This document shows positions 44,457 to 52,767 of a stretch of 64,000 nt of DNA, in pieces. Origin of the DNA: Agrobacterium tumefaciens (lineage in GTDB: Bacteria; Pseudomonadota; Alphaproteobacteria; Rhizobiales; Rhizobiaceae); assembly GCA_017744915.1 (NCBI GenBank), contig JAGIAH010000004.1:248001-312000 (forward strand), given 5' to 3'. A model generated the notes under the pieces. It saw nothing but the letters and a program-made list of their open reading frames with translations, ran no database searches and was not told the DNA's origin. Each line of letters begins with the position of its first letter. The stretch's first letter is position 1. Position numbers and translations under genes: made by a program.

Positions 44457-45149
44457 TCACGCCGTGGCGCGGCGTCGGCGGTCGGCGATCTCCCGGATCA
44501 CCACCATGGCGCCAACGAGCTTGTAGGCGGAAGAATAGCAGGGCGACATTTCGAGCGACTTCACGATCGTGCGGCCGTTCTGGTCTTCCGCATAGGTATA
44601 TTTCGACGTATCGCCCTTGAAGCAATTATCGAGCTTTTCCCTGAGGTCGTTCTGGAAACGGTGGACGCCGACCAGTTCGGCGATATGGCAGCCGATGAGC
44701 CCTTCCGGGGCGTTGCGCTGAAACGCATCGAGGGCATTGGCGAAGGACACGCGGTAACCGGGAGAGACGACCACCACGGGCTCGTCCAGATCGTTGAGCA
44801 TGTCCTCGTCGAGGATCAGATGGCGGTGATGCCACGCCAGCGTATCCTCGTCTTCGTCACCGATGACCTTTGCCTTGGGCGGCATGCCGACATATCGATC
44901 GACAAGCGTTCTGAGAAGCTCGGAGTTACGCTGCACGCAACCCAGATCTTCCGCCTCGTGGTTGAGGAGGTCGATGGCAAAACGGAACTGCTCGCGAATA
45001 TCCTCGGAGCCTCCGGTCTGGCGTCCGACGATCCGCTCGAGAAGCTGCTCCAGTTCACGCTCCAGCACGGCAATCTTGTTGGATTCGTTTTTACCAACGG
45101 CAGATTGCAGTTCCGTATAACGCAGCCAGAACAGCTCAATCAAATCTTT
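44457..45149 (-). CDS. PAS-like protein with N-terminal coiled coil
   Basis: 230 residues. An N-terminal helical part (about 1-90) with coiled-coil heptads AVLERELEQLLERI, then a PAS-like domain (about 115-225): EPVVVVSPGYRVSFANALDAFQRNAPEGLIGCHIAELVG and YTYAEDQNGRTIVKSLEMSPCYSSAYKLVGAMVVIREI. No output domain. TTG 45149 lies behind AGGGAGAGTTGGG; a GTG at 45179 is in frame. It converges on the TSUP gene. Function unknown. Confidence 0.7.
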   Translation of the reverse strand, partial: KDLIELFWLRYTELQSAVGKNESNKIAVLERELEQLLERIVGRQTGGSEDIREQFRFAIDLLNHEAEDLGCVQRNSELLRTLVDRYVGMPPKAKVIGDEDEDTLAWHHRHLILDEDMLNDLDEPVVVVSPGYRVSFANALDAFQRNAPEGLIGCHIAELVGVHRFQNDLREKLDNCFKGDTSKYTYAEDQNGRTIVKSLEMSPCYSSAYKLVGAMVVIREIADRRRRATA

Positions 45150-45179
45150 CAACCCAACTCTCCCTGAACGGGCAAACAC

Positions 45180-45431
45180 CCCGCTTCCAATGCGGACGGA
45201 TGCACCCTCTACCCCCGATTATAGCGTCTTCGCGCTTAAAAATGACGTAACGAAACGTAAAAACACCGCGGGGATTATTGTTTAAAATATCACAGCCGCC
45301 GCTATTTTTTCAATTTCGATAATCCATGAACGAAAAATGAGGTTCCACGAATACGGAAAAACGTCGAAATGCCCAATCTCGCGGTCGAATTTCGTAAAAA
45401 ACCACGCTGATACGGTCAATCGGCAACGACG
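45180..45431. other. Gap between lpxXL and the PAS-like gene
   Basis: About 250 bases, AT-rich for this genome. It is the 3' side of the lpxXL cluster and the promoter side of the PAS-like gene. No hairpin with T-run and no ORF with support was seen. Confidence 0.4.
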
Positions 45432-46361
45432 TCAAATCAGGTGCTTCACATCCCAGCGGTCGTGATACCACAGCCATTGTCCGGGATATTCGCGCACCCA
45501 GCTTTCCACCTTGTCGTTCAGAAGCTGCGCCGTCGCCTGAATATCGACATTGCCTCTTTCATCGCGCGGAATTTCAACCCTGGGCTCTATTTCCAGCCTG
45601 TAGCGATTGTCGGGAAGACGCACGCAGCGGGCGGGATAAACATCGCAGTTGAACTGCCGCACCAGCTTGGCAAGCAGCGGATTGGTACGAACTTCGAGCC
45701 CGAAGAACTTCGTCGTCAGCCCCTTGGCGAATTTCTGGTCAACGAGCACGCCGACACCGCCACCCTTTTCCAGCTGCCGCGCCAGGGCAAAGGAAGAGCC
45801 GGCATGCGAAGGCACGAGATTGCCCATGCGCTCCTTGCGGAAATTGAACACCTTGTCGGCCACGAAGGGATTGTTCGGCGGCCGGAACAGCACCGTCACA
45901 TCGAGACCGAAGGCCGAGCCTGCGACCGGCAGCAGCTCGAAATTGCCGCTGTGAGCGGTAAAAACGATGAAGGGCCGCGGATTGTCTCGCAGTTCGAGAA
46001 AGGTCGGGATGCCCTGCACTTCGATGCGGCCGGGCTCGTTCTTTTCCGGATCGAAATCGAACAGCCGGTCGAGAAACACATATTCCGCCGCAAGCCGGCC
46101 CATATTGGCCCAGCTGTCCATGGCGATCTCCAGCCGCTCCTCTTCCGATTTTTCCGGAAAGGCGCGGGCCAGATTGTAAAGCATCAGCTTGTGGCGGCCG
46201 GTTTTCGGCCCCACCCAGCGCGCCAGCCGGTCGGCGGCACGGATACCCGCATCGGCGGGAAAAAGCTTCAGCAGGTTGAGGAGGCCGAAGGCGAATGTCG
46301 CGATCAACCACTGCCGGAAGTGGTCCAGTTTCAGGACGATCCGTGTCAGGAACAGCTTCAA
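45432..46361 (-). CDS. lpxXL: Lipid A very-long-chain acyltransferase LpxXL
   Basis: 309 residues of the LpxL/HtrB family. One N-terminal membrane segment (about 18-36) and the acyltransferase motif FTAHSGNFELLP, which is the HxxxxE catalytic pair. GVGVLVDQKFAKG and WLWYHDRWDVKHLI are family features. Last gene of the acpXL cluster; known LpxXL moves the 27-hydroxyoctacosanoate chain from AcpXL to lipid A. Assignment rests on family plus the six-gene context. It starts 5 bases after the fabXL stop. Confidence 0.93.
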   Translation of the reverse strand: MKLFLTRIVLKLDHFRQWLIATFAFGLLNLLKLFPADAGIRAADRLARWVGPKTGRHKLMLYNLARAFPEKSEEERLEIAMDSWANMGRLAAEYVFLDRLFDFDPEKNEPGRIEVQGIPTFLELRDNPRPFIVFTAHSGNFELLPVAGSAFGLDVTVLFRPPNNPFVADKVFNFRKERMGNLVPSHAGSSFALARQLEKGGGVGVLVDQKFAKGLTTKFFGLEVRTNPLLAKLVRQFNCDVYPARCVRLPDNRYRLEIEPRVEIPRDERGNVDIQATAQLLNDKVESWVREYPGQWLWYHDRWDVKHLI

Positions 46362-46366
46362 GATGC

Positions 46367-47395
46367 TCAGTCCATCCGCAGAACGATCTTGCCGAACACC
46401 TGGCGCGTTTCCATCCGCTCCAGCGCCCGGTCGATATCGTCGAAGGTCACTTCGGTATCGATGACGGGATGCACGATGCCGCGCGCCATCTTCTGCATGG
46501 CATTGGCCATGTTTTCCATGCGGCAGCCGAAGGAGCCGAGCAGCTTCAGCTGCTGCTGGAACAGCATCATCAGGTTGATTTCGGTGGAAACGCCCGAGGT
46601 GGAGCCACAGGTGACAAGACGGCCACCGCGCTTCAGCGAGAACATCGAGGCGACGAAGGTATCCTTGCCGACATGTTCGAAGACAACGTCGACACCCTTC
46701 TTTTTCGTCAGCTTGCGCACCACGCCTTCGAAACGGTCGGTCCGGTAGTTGATGACATGATCGGCCCCGAGCGCCTTCGCCCGTTCGATCTTGTCGTCCG
46801 AACCGACGGTGGTGATGACGGTGCAGCCCATCTTCTTGGCAAGCTGGATCGCCGCCGTGCCGATGCCGGAACCACCGGCATGGATGAGGATGGTTTCACC
46901 GGGCTCGAGCTTGGCATTGTCGAACAGCATGTGCTCGACGGTGCCGAAAGTCACCGGCGCAAGCGCCGCAGCAACGGCGTCAATGCCGTGCGGGGCCGGC
47001 ACGAGCTGGCGGGCGGGAATATTGATCTTTTCCTGCGCGAAACCATCGAGATGGAAACCGTGCACGCCCTGAACATGTTCGCACAGATTGTCGCGGCCCT
47101 CGCGGCAGGGCTTGCAGAGCCCGCAGGTGCGCGCGCCGTAGACCGAAACAAGCTGGCCGGGCAGAACATTCGAAACGCCGGGGCCGATGGCCTCGACGAC
47201 GCCGGAGGCTTCCGCACCGATGGTGAGCGGCATCTTGCGCTTGGCGAAAGCCATGCCGCGCCAGCCCCAAACATCGATGTGGTTGAGCGCCACGGCCTTG
47301 ACGCGCAACGTCACCTCGCCCGGGCCCGGAGCATCCGGTTCGGGCAGGTCCACTTTTTCGAGCTTCCGGTCGTCCACGAGTTGAAGAGCGCGCAT
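46367..47395 (-). CDS. fabXL (adh2XL): Zinc-binding alcohol dehydrogenase of the acpXL cluster
   Basis: 342 residues, medium-chain dehydrogenase. LRVKAVALNHIDVWGWRG, structural zinc site CGLCKPCREGRDNLCEHV, nucleotide fold ILIHAGGSGIGTAAIQLAKKMG and VDVVFEHVGKDTF. In the known VLCFA cluster an alcohol dehydrogenase at this place acts in making the long hydroxy fatty acid, though its exact step is not settled. The catalytic zinc ligand usually Cys after ALN is replaced here by His-Ile-Asp (ALNHID), as in quinone reductase-like members, so it may act as an enoyl reductase (inference). Confidence 0.87.
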   Translation of the reverse strand: MRALQLVDDRKLEKVDLPEPDAPGPGEVTLRVKAVALNHIDVWGWRGMAFAKRKMPLTIGAEASGVVEAIGPGVSNVLPGQLVSVYGARTCGLCKPCREGRDNLCEHVQGVHGFHLDGFAQEKINIPARQLVPAPHGIDAVAAALAPVTFGTVEHMLFDNAKLEPGETILIHAGGSGIGTAAIQLAKKMGCTVITTVGSDDKIERAKALGADHVINYRTDRFEGVVRKLTKKKGVDVVFEHVGKDTFVASMFSLKRGGRLVTCGSTSGVSTEINLMMLFQQQLKLLGSFGCRMENMANAMQKMARGIVHPVIDTEVTFDDIDRALERMETRQVFGKIVLRMD

Positions 47396-47488
47396 ATATC
47401 AGTCCTTCGCCCGAGGGCGTTATCTAAAAATCATTCCAGCAGAACTCTGTAACGGTTTTGCGGCCGGAATGCGTAATCAAAGAAGCGA

Positions 47489-47519
47489 GAGCGTTTCCGC
47501 AATTCATTTGGAAACGCTC
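47489..47519. terminator. Hairpin between fabF1XL and fabXL
   Basis: GAGCGTTTCC pairs perfectly with GGAAACGCTC around an 11-base loop. On the minus strand it follows fabF1XL by 20 bases; no T-run, so it may be an mRNA-processing or repeat-type hairpin rather than a full stop. Confidence 0.5.
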
Positions 47520-47538
47520 CTGTTAGTGACGAAACCGA

Positions 47539-48819
47539 TCAGGCCGGTTCCCGTGTCATGACAAGGCTTGCATTCTGCCCGCCAAACCCGAAGGAGTTGG
47601 ACAGAACCGCGCTCACCTGCGCATCCCGCTTCACATTCGGCACCACGTCGAGCGTGATGGTCGGATCGGGATTGTTGTAGTTGATCGTCGGCGGCAAGGT
47701 GCCGGTCAGCATGGTCTGCAGCGAGAACACCGCTTCCACGGCACCTGCTGCGGTCAAGGTGTGACCGATCATCGACTTGTTGGACGACAGCGGAATATCC
47801 TTCAGGCCTTCACCGAAGACGGCGAGCATCGAGCCATATTCCATCTTGTCGTTTTCGGGCGTCGAGGTGCCATGGGCGTTGATATAGCCGATATCGCTTT
47901 CAGCCACGCCCGCATCGGCCAGCGCCGCGCGGATCGTCGCAATCGCCGGGCCGCCATCGGGCGAAGAGCGCGTGCGGTGGAAGCTGTCGGCCTTTTCACC
48001 GGCGCCCTTGATGATGCCGAGCACCTTCGCGCCGCGTGCAACGGCGGATTCCAGCGATTCCAGAACCAGCGTCGCCGCACCTTCGGCAATCACGAAACCA
48101 TCGCGATCCTTGCTGAACGGCTTGGAGGCCTTTTCCGGCGGGTCGTTCTGGGTCGAAAGCGCGGACAGAAGCGAGAAGCGGATCAGTGCCTCGGCGCTGA
48201 CAGAACCGTCGGTCGCAACCGTCAGAGCACGTTCGGTACGGCCCTGGCGGATCGCTTCAACGCCGAGCTGGATTGCGGTCGCTCCCGATGCACAGGCCGT
48301 GGACAGTGTGACCGGCAGGCCGCGTGTGCCGAAGCGATCGGAAAGGCGCTCGGAAATCGCACCGAAAAGCGCTGCTTCCTGGAAAGCCGGATCGGGACGC
48401 TGACGGAAGGCCGTCAGGAACCGCTCATAGGCATCGCCCGGCTGGGCAGCCGGCGGAGACCGGTCGGCAAGCTCGAAACGGGCGCTCCATTCCGGCTCGA
48501 TCGGCGGAGCTGCAAGAAACAGAGGGCCGTCGAAATCGCCGGAGATACCGGCCTGCGCCAGTGCCTCGATGGTAGTTTCACGCGCGAAGGCATAAGAGCG
48601 CTCGACGGAATTCGGAACCGGGATGTCGATGAAATCGACCGTGCCGCTGATGCGGGTGGAGAGCCCTTCGGTCGGGAAACGGGTGATCTTGTGGATGCCC
48701 GACGTGCCGGCCGTCAAAGCCGCCCAGTTGTCCTCAAGCCCCTGTCCGAGCGAGGTGATGATGCCCATGCCGGTGACGGCGACGATCGGGCGACCGAGAT
48801 GATCCCTGAAATTGGTCAT
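47539..48819 (-). CDS. fabF1XL: Beta-ketoacyl-ACP synthase FabF1XL (active subunit)
   Basis: 426 residues of the condensing-enzyme thiolase fold. The catalytic triad is intact: Cys176 in LSTACASGATAIQ, His316 in INAHGTSTPENDK and His353 in MIGHTLTAAGAVE. It elongates the acyl chain on AcpXL. It begins 12 bases after fabF2XL, suggesting coupled expression of the two ketosynthases, and is followed by a hairpin before the dehydrogenase gene. Confidence 0.94.
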   Translation of the reverse strand: MTNFRDHLGRPIVAVTGMGIITSLGQGLEDNWAALTAGTSGIHKITRFPTEGLSTRISGTVDFIDIPVPNSVERSYAFARETTIEALAQAGISGDFDGPLFLAAPPIEPEWSARFELADRSPPAAQPGDAYERFLTAFRQRPDPAFQEAALFGAISERLSDRFGTRGLPVTLSTACASGATAIQLGVEAIRQGRTERALTVATDGSVSAEALIRFSLLSALSTQNDPPEKASKPFSKDRDGFVIAEGAATLVLESLESAVARGAKVLGIIKGAGEKADSFHRTRSSPDGGPAIATIRAALADAGVAESDIGYINAHGTSTPENDKMEYGSMLAVFGEGLKDIPLSSNKSMIGHTLTAAGAVEAVFSLQTMLTGTLPPTINYNNPDPTITLDVVPNVKRDAQVSAVLSNSFGFGGQNASLVMTREPA

Positions 48820-48831
48820 GGTCTTTTCTCC

Positions 48832-50028
48832 TCACACGTCACGGGACAGGACGGCGACACCTTCGCCGCGCACATGGCCGACGGTGGTGACGACCGCTTC
48901 GGTTGCCGCTTCGCCCATGGGCTTTTCCGCGGCAGCATCGAAAGTAGGAACCTTCGCCCCGCTTTCAAGCGTGAGCGCCGCGAGCGCGAGGCCGAGCGGA
49001 AACTGTGCTTCAAGCCCATGGCCGGTGATGCCACCGAAACCGCGAATGGCGGCCTGCGGCAGGGCTTTTTCGAGAATGGTCTTTTCGCGGGCCGTGACAT
49101 CGTCATAACCGCTGGCACCGGAGAATACGACGGTCGCAGCGCTGTCCTTTGCGGGGGCCAGCAGGCGCTCCATGCGCTTTTCCAACTTGCCGTCATCGCG
49201 GCTGCCGCGGTCACCCTCGATGGCGTCGATGCGAGCATAGATGCGGGCGCCTCGCTCGCTGGCATGCTTGCGCGATTCCAGCACGAGGAATGCACCGAGC
49301 GAACCGGAAATCATGCCGCCGCCGTTCTGATCCTCGCGCGACCACAGTGGCTGCCAGCCGCCTTGCGCATGCGCGCCGATGGCTTCGAACAGCAGGATCA
49401 TGTCGGGACGTTCGGCGGAGAAGGCGCCGCCCACAAGGGCGTGGCTCGATTCGCCGGAACGGATGCGGTGGAACGCTGTTTCGACGGCGGAAATGCCGGC
49501 CGCTTCTTCGCCCATGAAGGTGCGGGACGACCCGGTGACCTTGTGCACGATGGAGATATTGCCGGCCATCAGGTTGGAAAGCTGGGCGAGAAACAGCGTG
49601 GGGCGCAGTTCCGTCGTCAGCTTCTCGTTGAGCAGCTTTTCGCGGTCGTTGCGCTTCAGCGCCTCATCGACAATCAGCGTATCGACATTGATGTCGCGCT
49701 CGCCGCCGCCGGCGGCGACGATCATGTCCATGGTGGCGCAGGCTTCGGCATTGTCCTTCAGCCCGGCATCGTCGAGTGCGAGACCGGCGGCGAAAACGCC
49801 GAGACGCTGCCAGTTCTCCATCTGGCGCTGGTCACCACGCTTGGCGATCTGGGCCGACCAGTCGATTTCCGGCATGGGATGGACCGGATAGGGCTTGAAT
49901 TTTTCGGTCTCGACAACCGGCTCCGGCACGGCGGCTCCAGAAAGAAGCGCCACATGCGCCTGGCTGCCAACGCCGTGACAGGTCACGATGCCGACCCCCG
50001 TTATCACCACATCATTGTCAGATTTCAT
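48832..50028 (-). CDS. fabF2XL: Ketosynthase-like protein FabF2XL lacking the active-site Cys
   Basis: 398 residues of the same fold. The region that should carry STACxSG reads SIVHKVTGSSRTFMGEEAAG (159-178), with no Cys; Val164 aligns with the nucleophile. The first catalytic His motif (HGTxT) is replaced by VFSGASGYD. A late GHGLEAQFPLG keeps one His. Such loss is typical of chain-length-factor-like partners in type II polyketide systems. It lies directly upstream of fabF1XL and probably forms a heterodimer with it (inference). Known knock-outs of the cluster affect C28 lipid A acylation. Confidence 0.92.
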   Translation of the reverse strand: MKSDNDVVITGVGIVTCHGVGSQAHVALLSGAAVPEPVVETEKFKPYPVHPMPEIDWSAQIAKRGDQRQMENWQRLGVFAAGLALDDAGLKDNAEACATMDMIVAAGGGERDINVDTLIVDEALKRNDREKLLNEKLTTELRPTLFLAQLSNLMAGNISIVHKVTGSSRTFMGEEAAGISAVETAFHRIRSGESSHALVGGAFSAERPDMILLFEAIGAHAQGGWQPLWSREDQNGGGMISGSLGAFLVLESRKHASERGARIYARIDAIEGDRGSRDDGKLEKRMERLLAPAKDSAATVVFSGASGYDDVTAREKTILEKALPQAAIRGFGGITGHGLEAQFPLGLALAALTLESGAKVPTFDAAAEKPMGEAATEAVVTTVGHVRGEGVAVLSRDV

Positions 50029-50236
50029 CGTCTGTCATCCTTTGCAGCCGGCCCCGCCGAAACGGTCACGGCTATCCACAGCGGTTGCGAACAACCACTT
50101 CATGCGTTGCGGAATAAAGCGCGCGATGCGGATTGGCAATGGTGAAGGCCCGATCCGCCGTCGCGAGCCCACGATTTTCACGCGTCAAAACCGGGCCGAC
50201 GGGAAAAACGCTCCCCTTAGAAACGGGCGGAAGCGC

Positions 50237-50716
50237 TTATTTCTGCGCATCCGCGGCAATCGCCGCCATCAGGCCGACTTCCTCGGCCCGCTTCCTGACG
50301 ATGGGCGCGAGCGGAATTTCGCTGAAGGGCATCGTCCTGAGTTTGAGCTGCGCGTCGCAAACCTTCTTGCCATCCGAGGTGATCTTCGCCTTGGTAACGG
50401 CAAAGCCCGAACCGTCATGCTCCAGCACGGCCTCGATATCGAGAACCGCGCCGGGCTCCACGAAGGTACGCATCTTGGCGCCATCGACCGACATCAGGAA
50501 CGGCATGGAGGCAAAATCGGAAAATGCCAGAACCAGCATGCCGGAGGCCTGCGCCATCGTCTCGATCAAAAGCACACCCGGAACCAGCGGCATGCCGGGA
50601 AAGTGGCCTTCGAAAACCGGGCTCTTGTCGGGAACAACGGACTGCGCCTTCAATGTGCGCGTCGTCATGTCCACGGCCTCGACCTTGTCGATCATCTGGA
50701 AATATTCAAGCAGCAT
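50237..50716 (-). CDS. fabZXL: 3-hydroxyacyl-ACP dehydratase of the acpXL cluster
   Basis: 159 residues, hot-dog fold. FabZ motif: VPDKSPVFEGHFPGMPLVPGVLLIETMAQASGMLVL, with catalytic His in GHFPGMPLVPG and Glu in LLIETMAQ. It dehydrates hydroxyacyl-AcpXL during very-long-chain elongation. 89 bases separate it from acpXL, with a terminator between; 208 bases separate it from fabF2XL. Confidence 0.94.
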   Translation of the reverse strand: MLLEYFQMIDKVEAVDMTTRTLKAQSVVPDKSPVFEGHFPGMPLVPGVLLIETMAQASGMLVLAFSDFASMPFLMSVDGAKMRTFVEPGAVLDIEAVLEHDGSGFAVTKAKITSDGKKVCDAQLKLRTMPFSEIPLAPIVRKRAEEVGLMAAIAADAQK

Positions 50717-50770
50717 CCGTCCGGCCCGTTTCTGGTCGGTTGCGACCCGCCATTACAGGCTGGGTCCAGA

Positions 50771-50799
50771 AAGAAAAATGCCCGCCGGAAGCGGGCATT
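50771..50799 (-). terminator. Intrinsic terminator between acpXL and fabZXL
   Basis: On the minus strand a perfect 9-bp stem AATGCCCGC/GCGGGCATT with a 5-base loop is followed by TTTTCTT. It lies 6 bases after the acpXL stop, so some transcripts should end there and carry acpXL alone. Confidence 0.82.
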
Positions 50800-50805
50800 G
50801 TCACA

Positions 50806-51090
50806 TCAGCCCTTGGCTGCGCGCAATTCGTCGATCTTGGCACAGAGGTTCTTCAGCACGAAGTACTCTTCGGTGGAAACCTTGCCTTCGTTGACTTCCT
50901 GCGTCCACTGCTCGAGCGGGATCTTGATGCCGAATTCCTTGTCGATCGCGAAAACGATATCAAGAAAGTCGAGGCTGTCGATGCCCAGATCGTCGATCGT
51001 GTGGCTCTCCGGCGTAATGGTTTCGCGGTCGATTTCGCTGGTTTCGGCGATAATGTCGGCAACCTTGTCGAATGTAGCTGTCACGCCCAT
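50806..51090 (-). CDS. acpXL: Acyl carrier protein AcpXL
   Basis: 94 residues, acidic. Phosphopantetheine site [18 protein letters not shown] with Ser39. The insert [18 protein letters not shown] distinguishes AcpXL from the housekeeping AcpP. Carries the growing 27-hydroxyoctacosanoyl chain for lipid A. First gene of the cluster on the minus strand and followed at once by a terminator. Confidence 0.96.
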
Positions 51091-51204
51091 AATCCTTATT
51101 GTCGTTCGTATGAATTATCCTGTCTGACGCACCACATAGGCAAGTCGCACAAAAAAGCCAATGGTTTCGTGACGTAACTTTGAAATTTGCCCCAAAACTG
51201 TTGC

Positions 51205-52554
51205 CTAAACAGCAACCGAATGGCGGCCGCGTCCATTGCCGAGATAGGTGTCGAAGATTGCCGCGATATTACGCACGAAGGGTTTCCCCGTCTCCGTGAC
51301 GGCAAAAATCCCGGCTTCCATACGCACCACACCGTCGCTGTTGCCGGCGGCGAATTGTTGCGCCTGCGTCCGCACGGAATGGCTCGCCCTGCCGAAACGG
51401 TGATCGATATCCGCAAAGTCGAGCGCGAAATCGCACATCAACCGCTCAATGACATGCGAGCGCACATGATCCTCTTCCGACAGTTCTATGCCCTTGACGA
51501 CGGCAAGCCCGCCCTCGCCCACCATGCGCTGATATTCCCCCGTCGCCACCATGTTCTGCACATAACCCTGCGGCAGCCGGCCGATCGAAGAAGCGCCAAG
51601 CCCGATCAGCGCATCGGCCGTATCGGTGGTATAACCCTGGAAATTCCGCCGCAGGGCCCCAGCCTCGACGGCCTGACATAATGTATCTGCCGGCTTGGCA
51701 AAGTGGTCGATGCCGACTGCGCGATATCCCGCCTGCTTCAGCATCTCGCCCGCCATCGTCATCTGACGATAACGCTCGGCAACGTCGGGAAGCGCGTGTT
51801 CGGGGATCAGCGACTGGTGTTTTTTCATCCACGGCACATGGGCATAACCGAAAAGCGCCACCCGGTCCGGATCGAGCGAGACGATCTGATCCACTGTCTT
51901 CTTTAGCGTCTCGCAGGTCTGGAACGGCAGGCCATAAAGAATGTCGCAATTGACGGAGTGAACACCCCTCGCCCGCACAGCATCCACAACGGATTTCGTC
52001 TGTTCAAAGGACTGGATGCGGTTGATAGTTTTTTGCACTTTGTCATCAAAGTCCTGCACACCGAGGCTGGCGCGCGACATGCCGACGGCGGCAAGCGCAT
52101 CGTAACGGCTGTCATCAAGATCGTTCGGGTCCATCTCGACACTGATCTCGGGGTCCAGCCCGAAGGTGAAATGCCGCCGCAGACAGTCCATCAGGCTCTG
52201 CATGTCCTCCGGCTTCAGCATGGTGGGCGAACCGCCGCCGAAATGCACGGCACTCACCACCGCATCGGGTGAAACGAGCGCGCCAACGGCTGCAATCTCC
52301 TGCTTAAGTGCCTCAAGATAAACGGCAATCGGCTCATATTTCAGCGTGTGCTTGGTGTGACAGGCACAGAACCAGCACAGCCGGTCGCAATAGGGAATGT
52401 GCAGGTAAAGCGATATGCGGTTCCTGTGGCCAAGCGCGCTGAGCCAGCCACGATAGGTCGTATTATCGATTCCCTCGTGGAAATGCGGCGCGGTCGGATA
52501 GCTCGTGTAACGCGGCACTGCACCCGAATATTTGCGAAGAAGTTCGGTATTCAT
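51205..52554 (-). CDS. hemN: Oxygen-independent coproporphyrinogen III oxidase
   Basis: 449 residues, radical SAM. The HemN cluster CDRLCWFC (C56, C60, C63) follows YLHIPY, and HFGGGSPTML, EMDPNDLD and FGYAHVPWMKKHQSLI are HemN-type features. It makes protoporphyrinogen when oxygen is scarce. ATG 52554 is preceded by AAAAGGCAAATCCGGTG; a GTG one codon upstream is in frame. The anaerobox at 52627-52640 lies 73 bases upstream and is shared with divergent fnrN, so expression under low oxygen is expected. Confidence 0.95.
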   Translation of the reverse strand: MNTELLRKYSGAVPRYTSYPTAPHFHEGIDNTTYRGWLSALGHRNRISLYLHIPYCDRLCWFCACHTKHTLKYEPIAVYLEALKQEIAAVGALVSPDAVVSAVHFGGGSPTMLKPEDMQSLMDCLRRHFTFGLDPEISVEMDPNDLDDSRYDALAAVGMSRASLGVQDFDDKVQKTINRIQSFEQTKSVVDAVRARGVHSVNCDILYGLPFQTCETLKKTVDQIVSLDPDRVALFGYAHVPWMKKHQSLIPEHALPDVAERYRQMTMAGEMLKQAGYRAVGIDHFAKPADTLCQAVEAGALRRNFQGYTTDTADALIGLGASSIGRLPQGYVQNMVATGEYQRMVGEGGLAVVKGIELSEEDHVRSHVIERLMCDFALDFADIDHRFGRASHSVRTQAQQFAAGNSDGVVRMEAGIFAVTETGKPFVRNIAAIFDTYLGNGRGRHSVAV

Positions 52555-52626
52555 CACCGGATTTGCCTTTTATCAAGAAAATGTCGATTTCCTCTCTTTC
52601 AGTAACCGCTGCGACAGTTTGCAACT

Positions 52627-52640
52627 TTGACTTCAATCAA
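52627..52640. promoter_or_regulatory. FNR/FnrN box between hemN and fnrN
   Basis: TTGACTTCAATCAA matches TTGAT-N4-ATCAA at 9 of 10 fixed bases. Relative to fnrN, TAAAGT at 52661-52666 is a suitable -10 about 28 bases on, as for a class II FNR promoter (site near -41). The site may serve both directions. Confidence 0.82.
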
Positions 52641-52767
52641 ATTGCGCCATAAGTTCTTGCTAAAGTAGACGCGGGGACGACGGCTACATGGCGCAAGCCT
52701 TCAACAAGACCGGATTTGACACCCACGGTCGCATTCGTTCCGAAAAAGCCAGCATTGGAAAAGGCTT

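Noticed and set aside
47761-50145. A 794-codon open frame opposite fabF1XL and fabF2XL
   Set aside because: Antisense shadow of two conserved ketosynthase genes; Arg/Gly/Asp-rich translation without known motifs.
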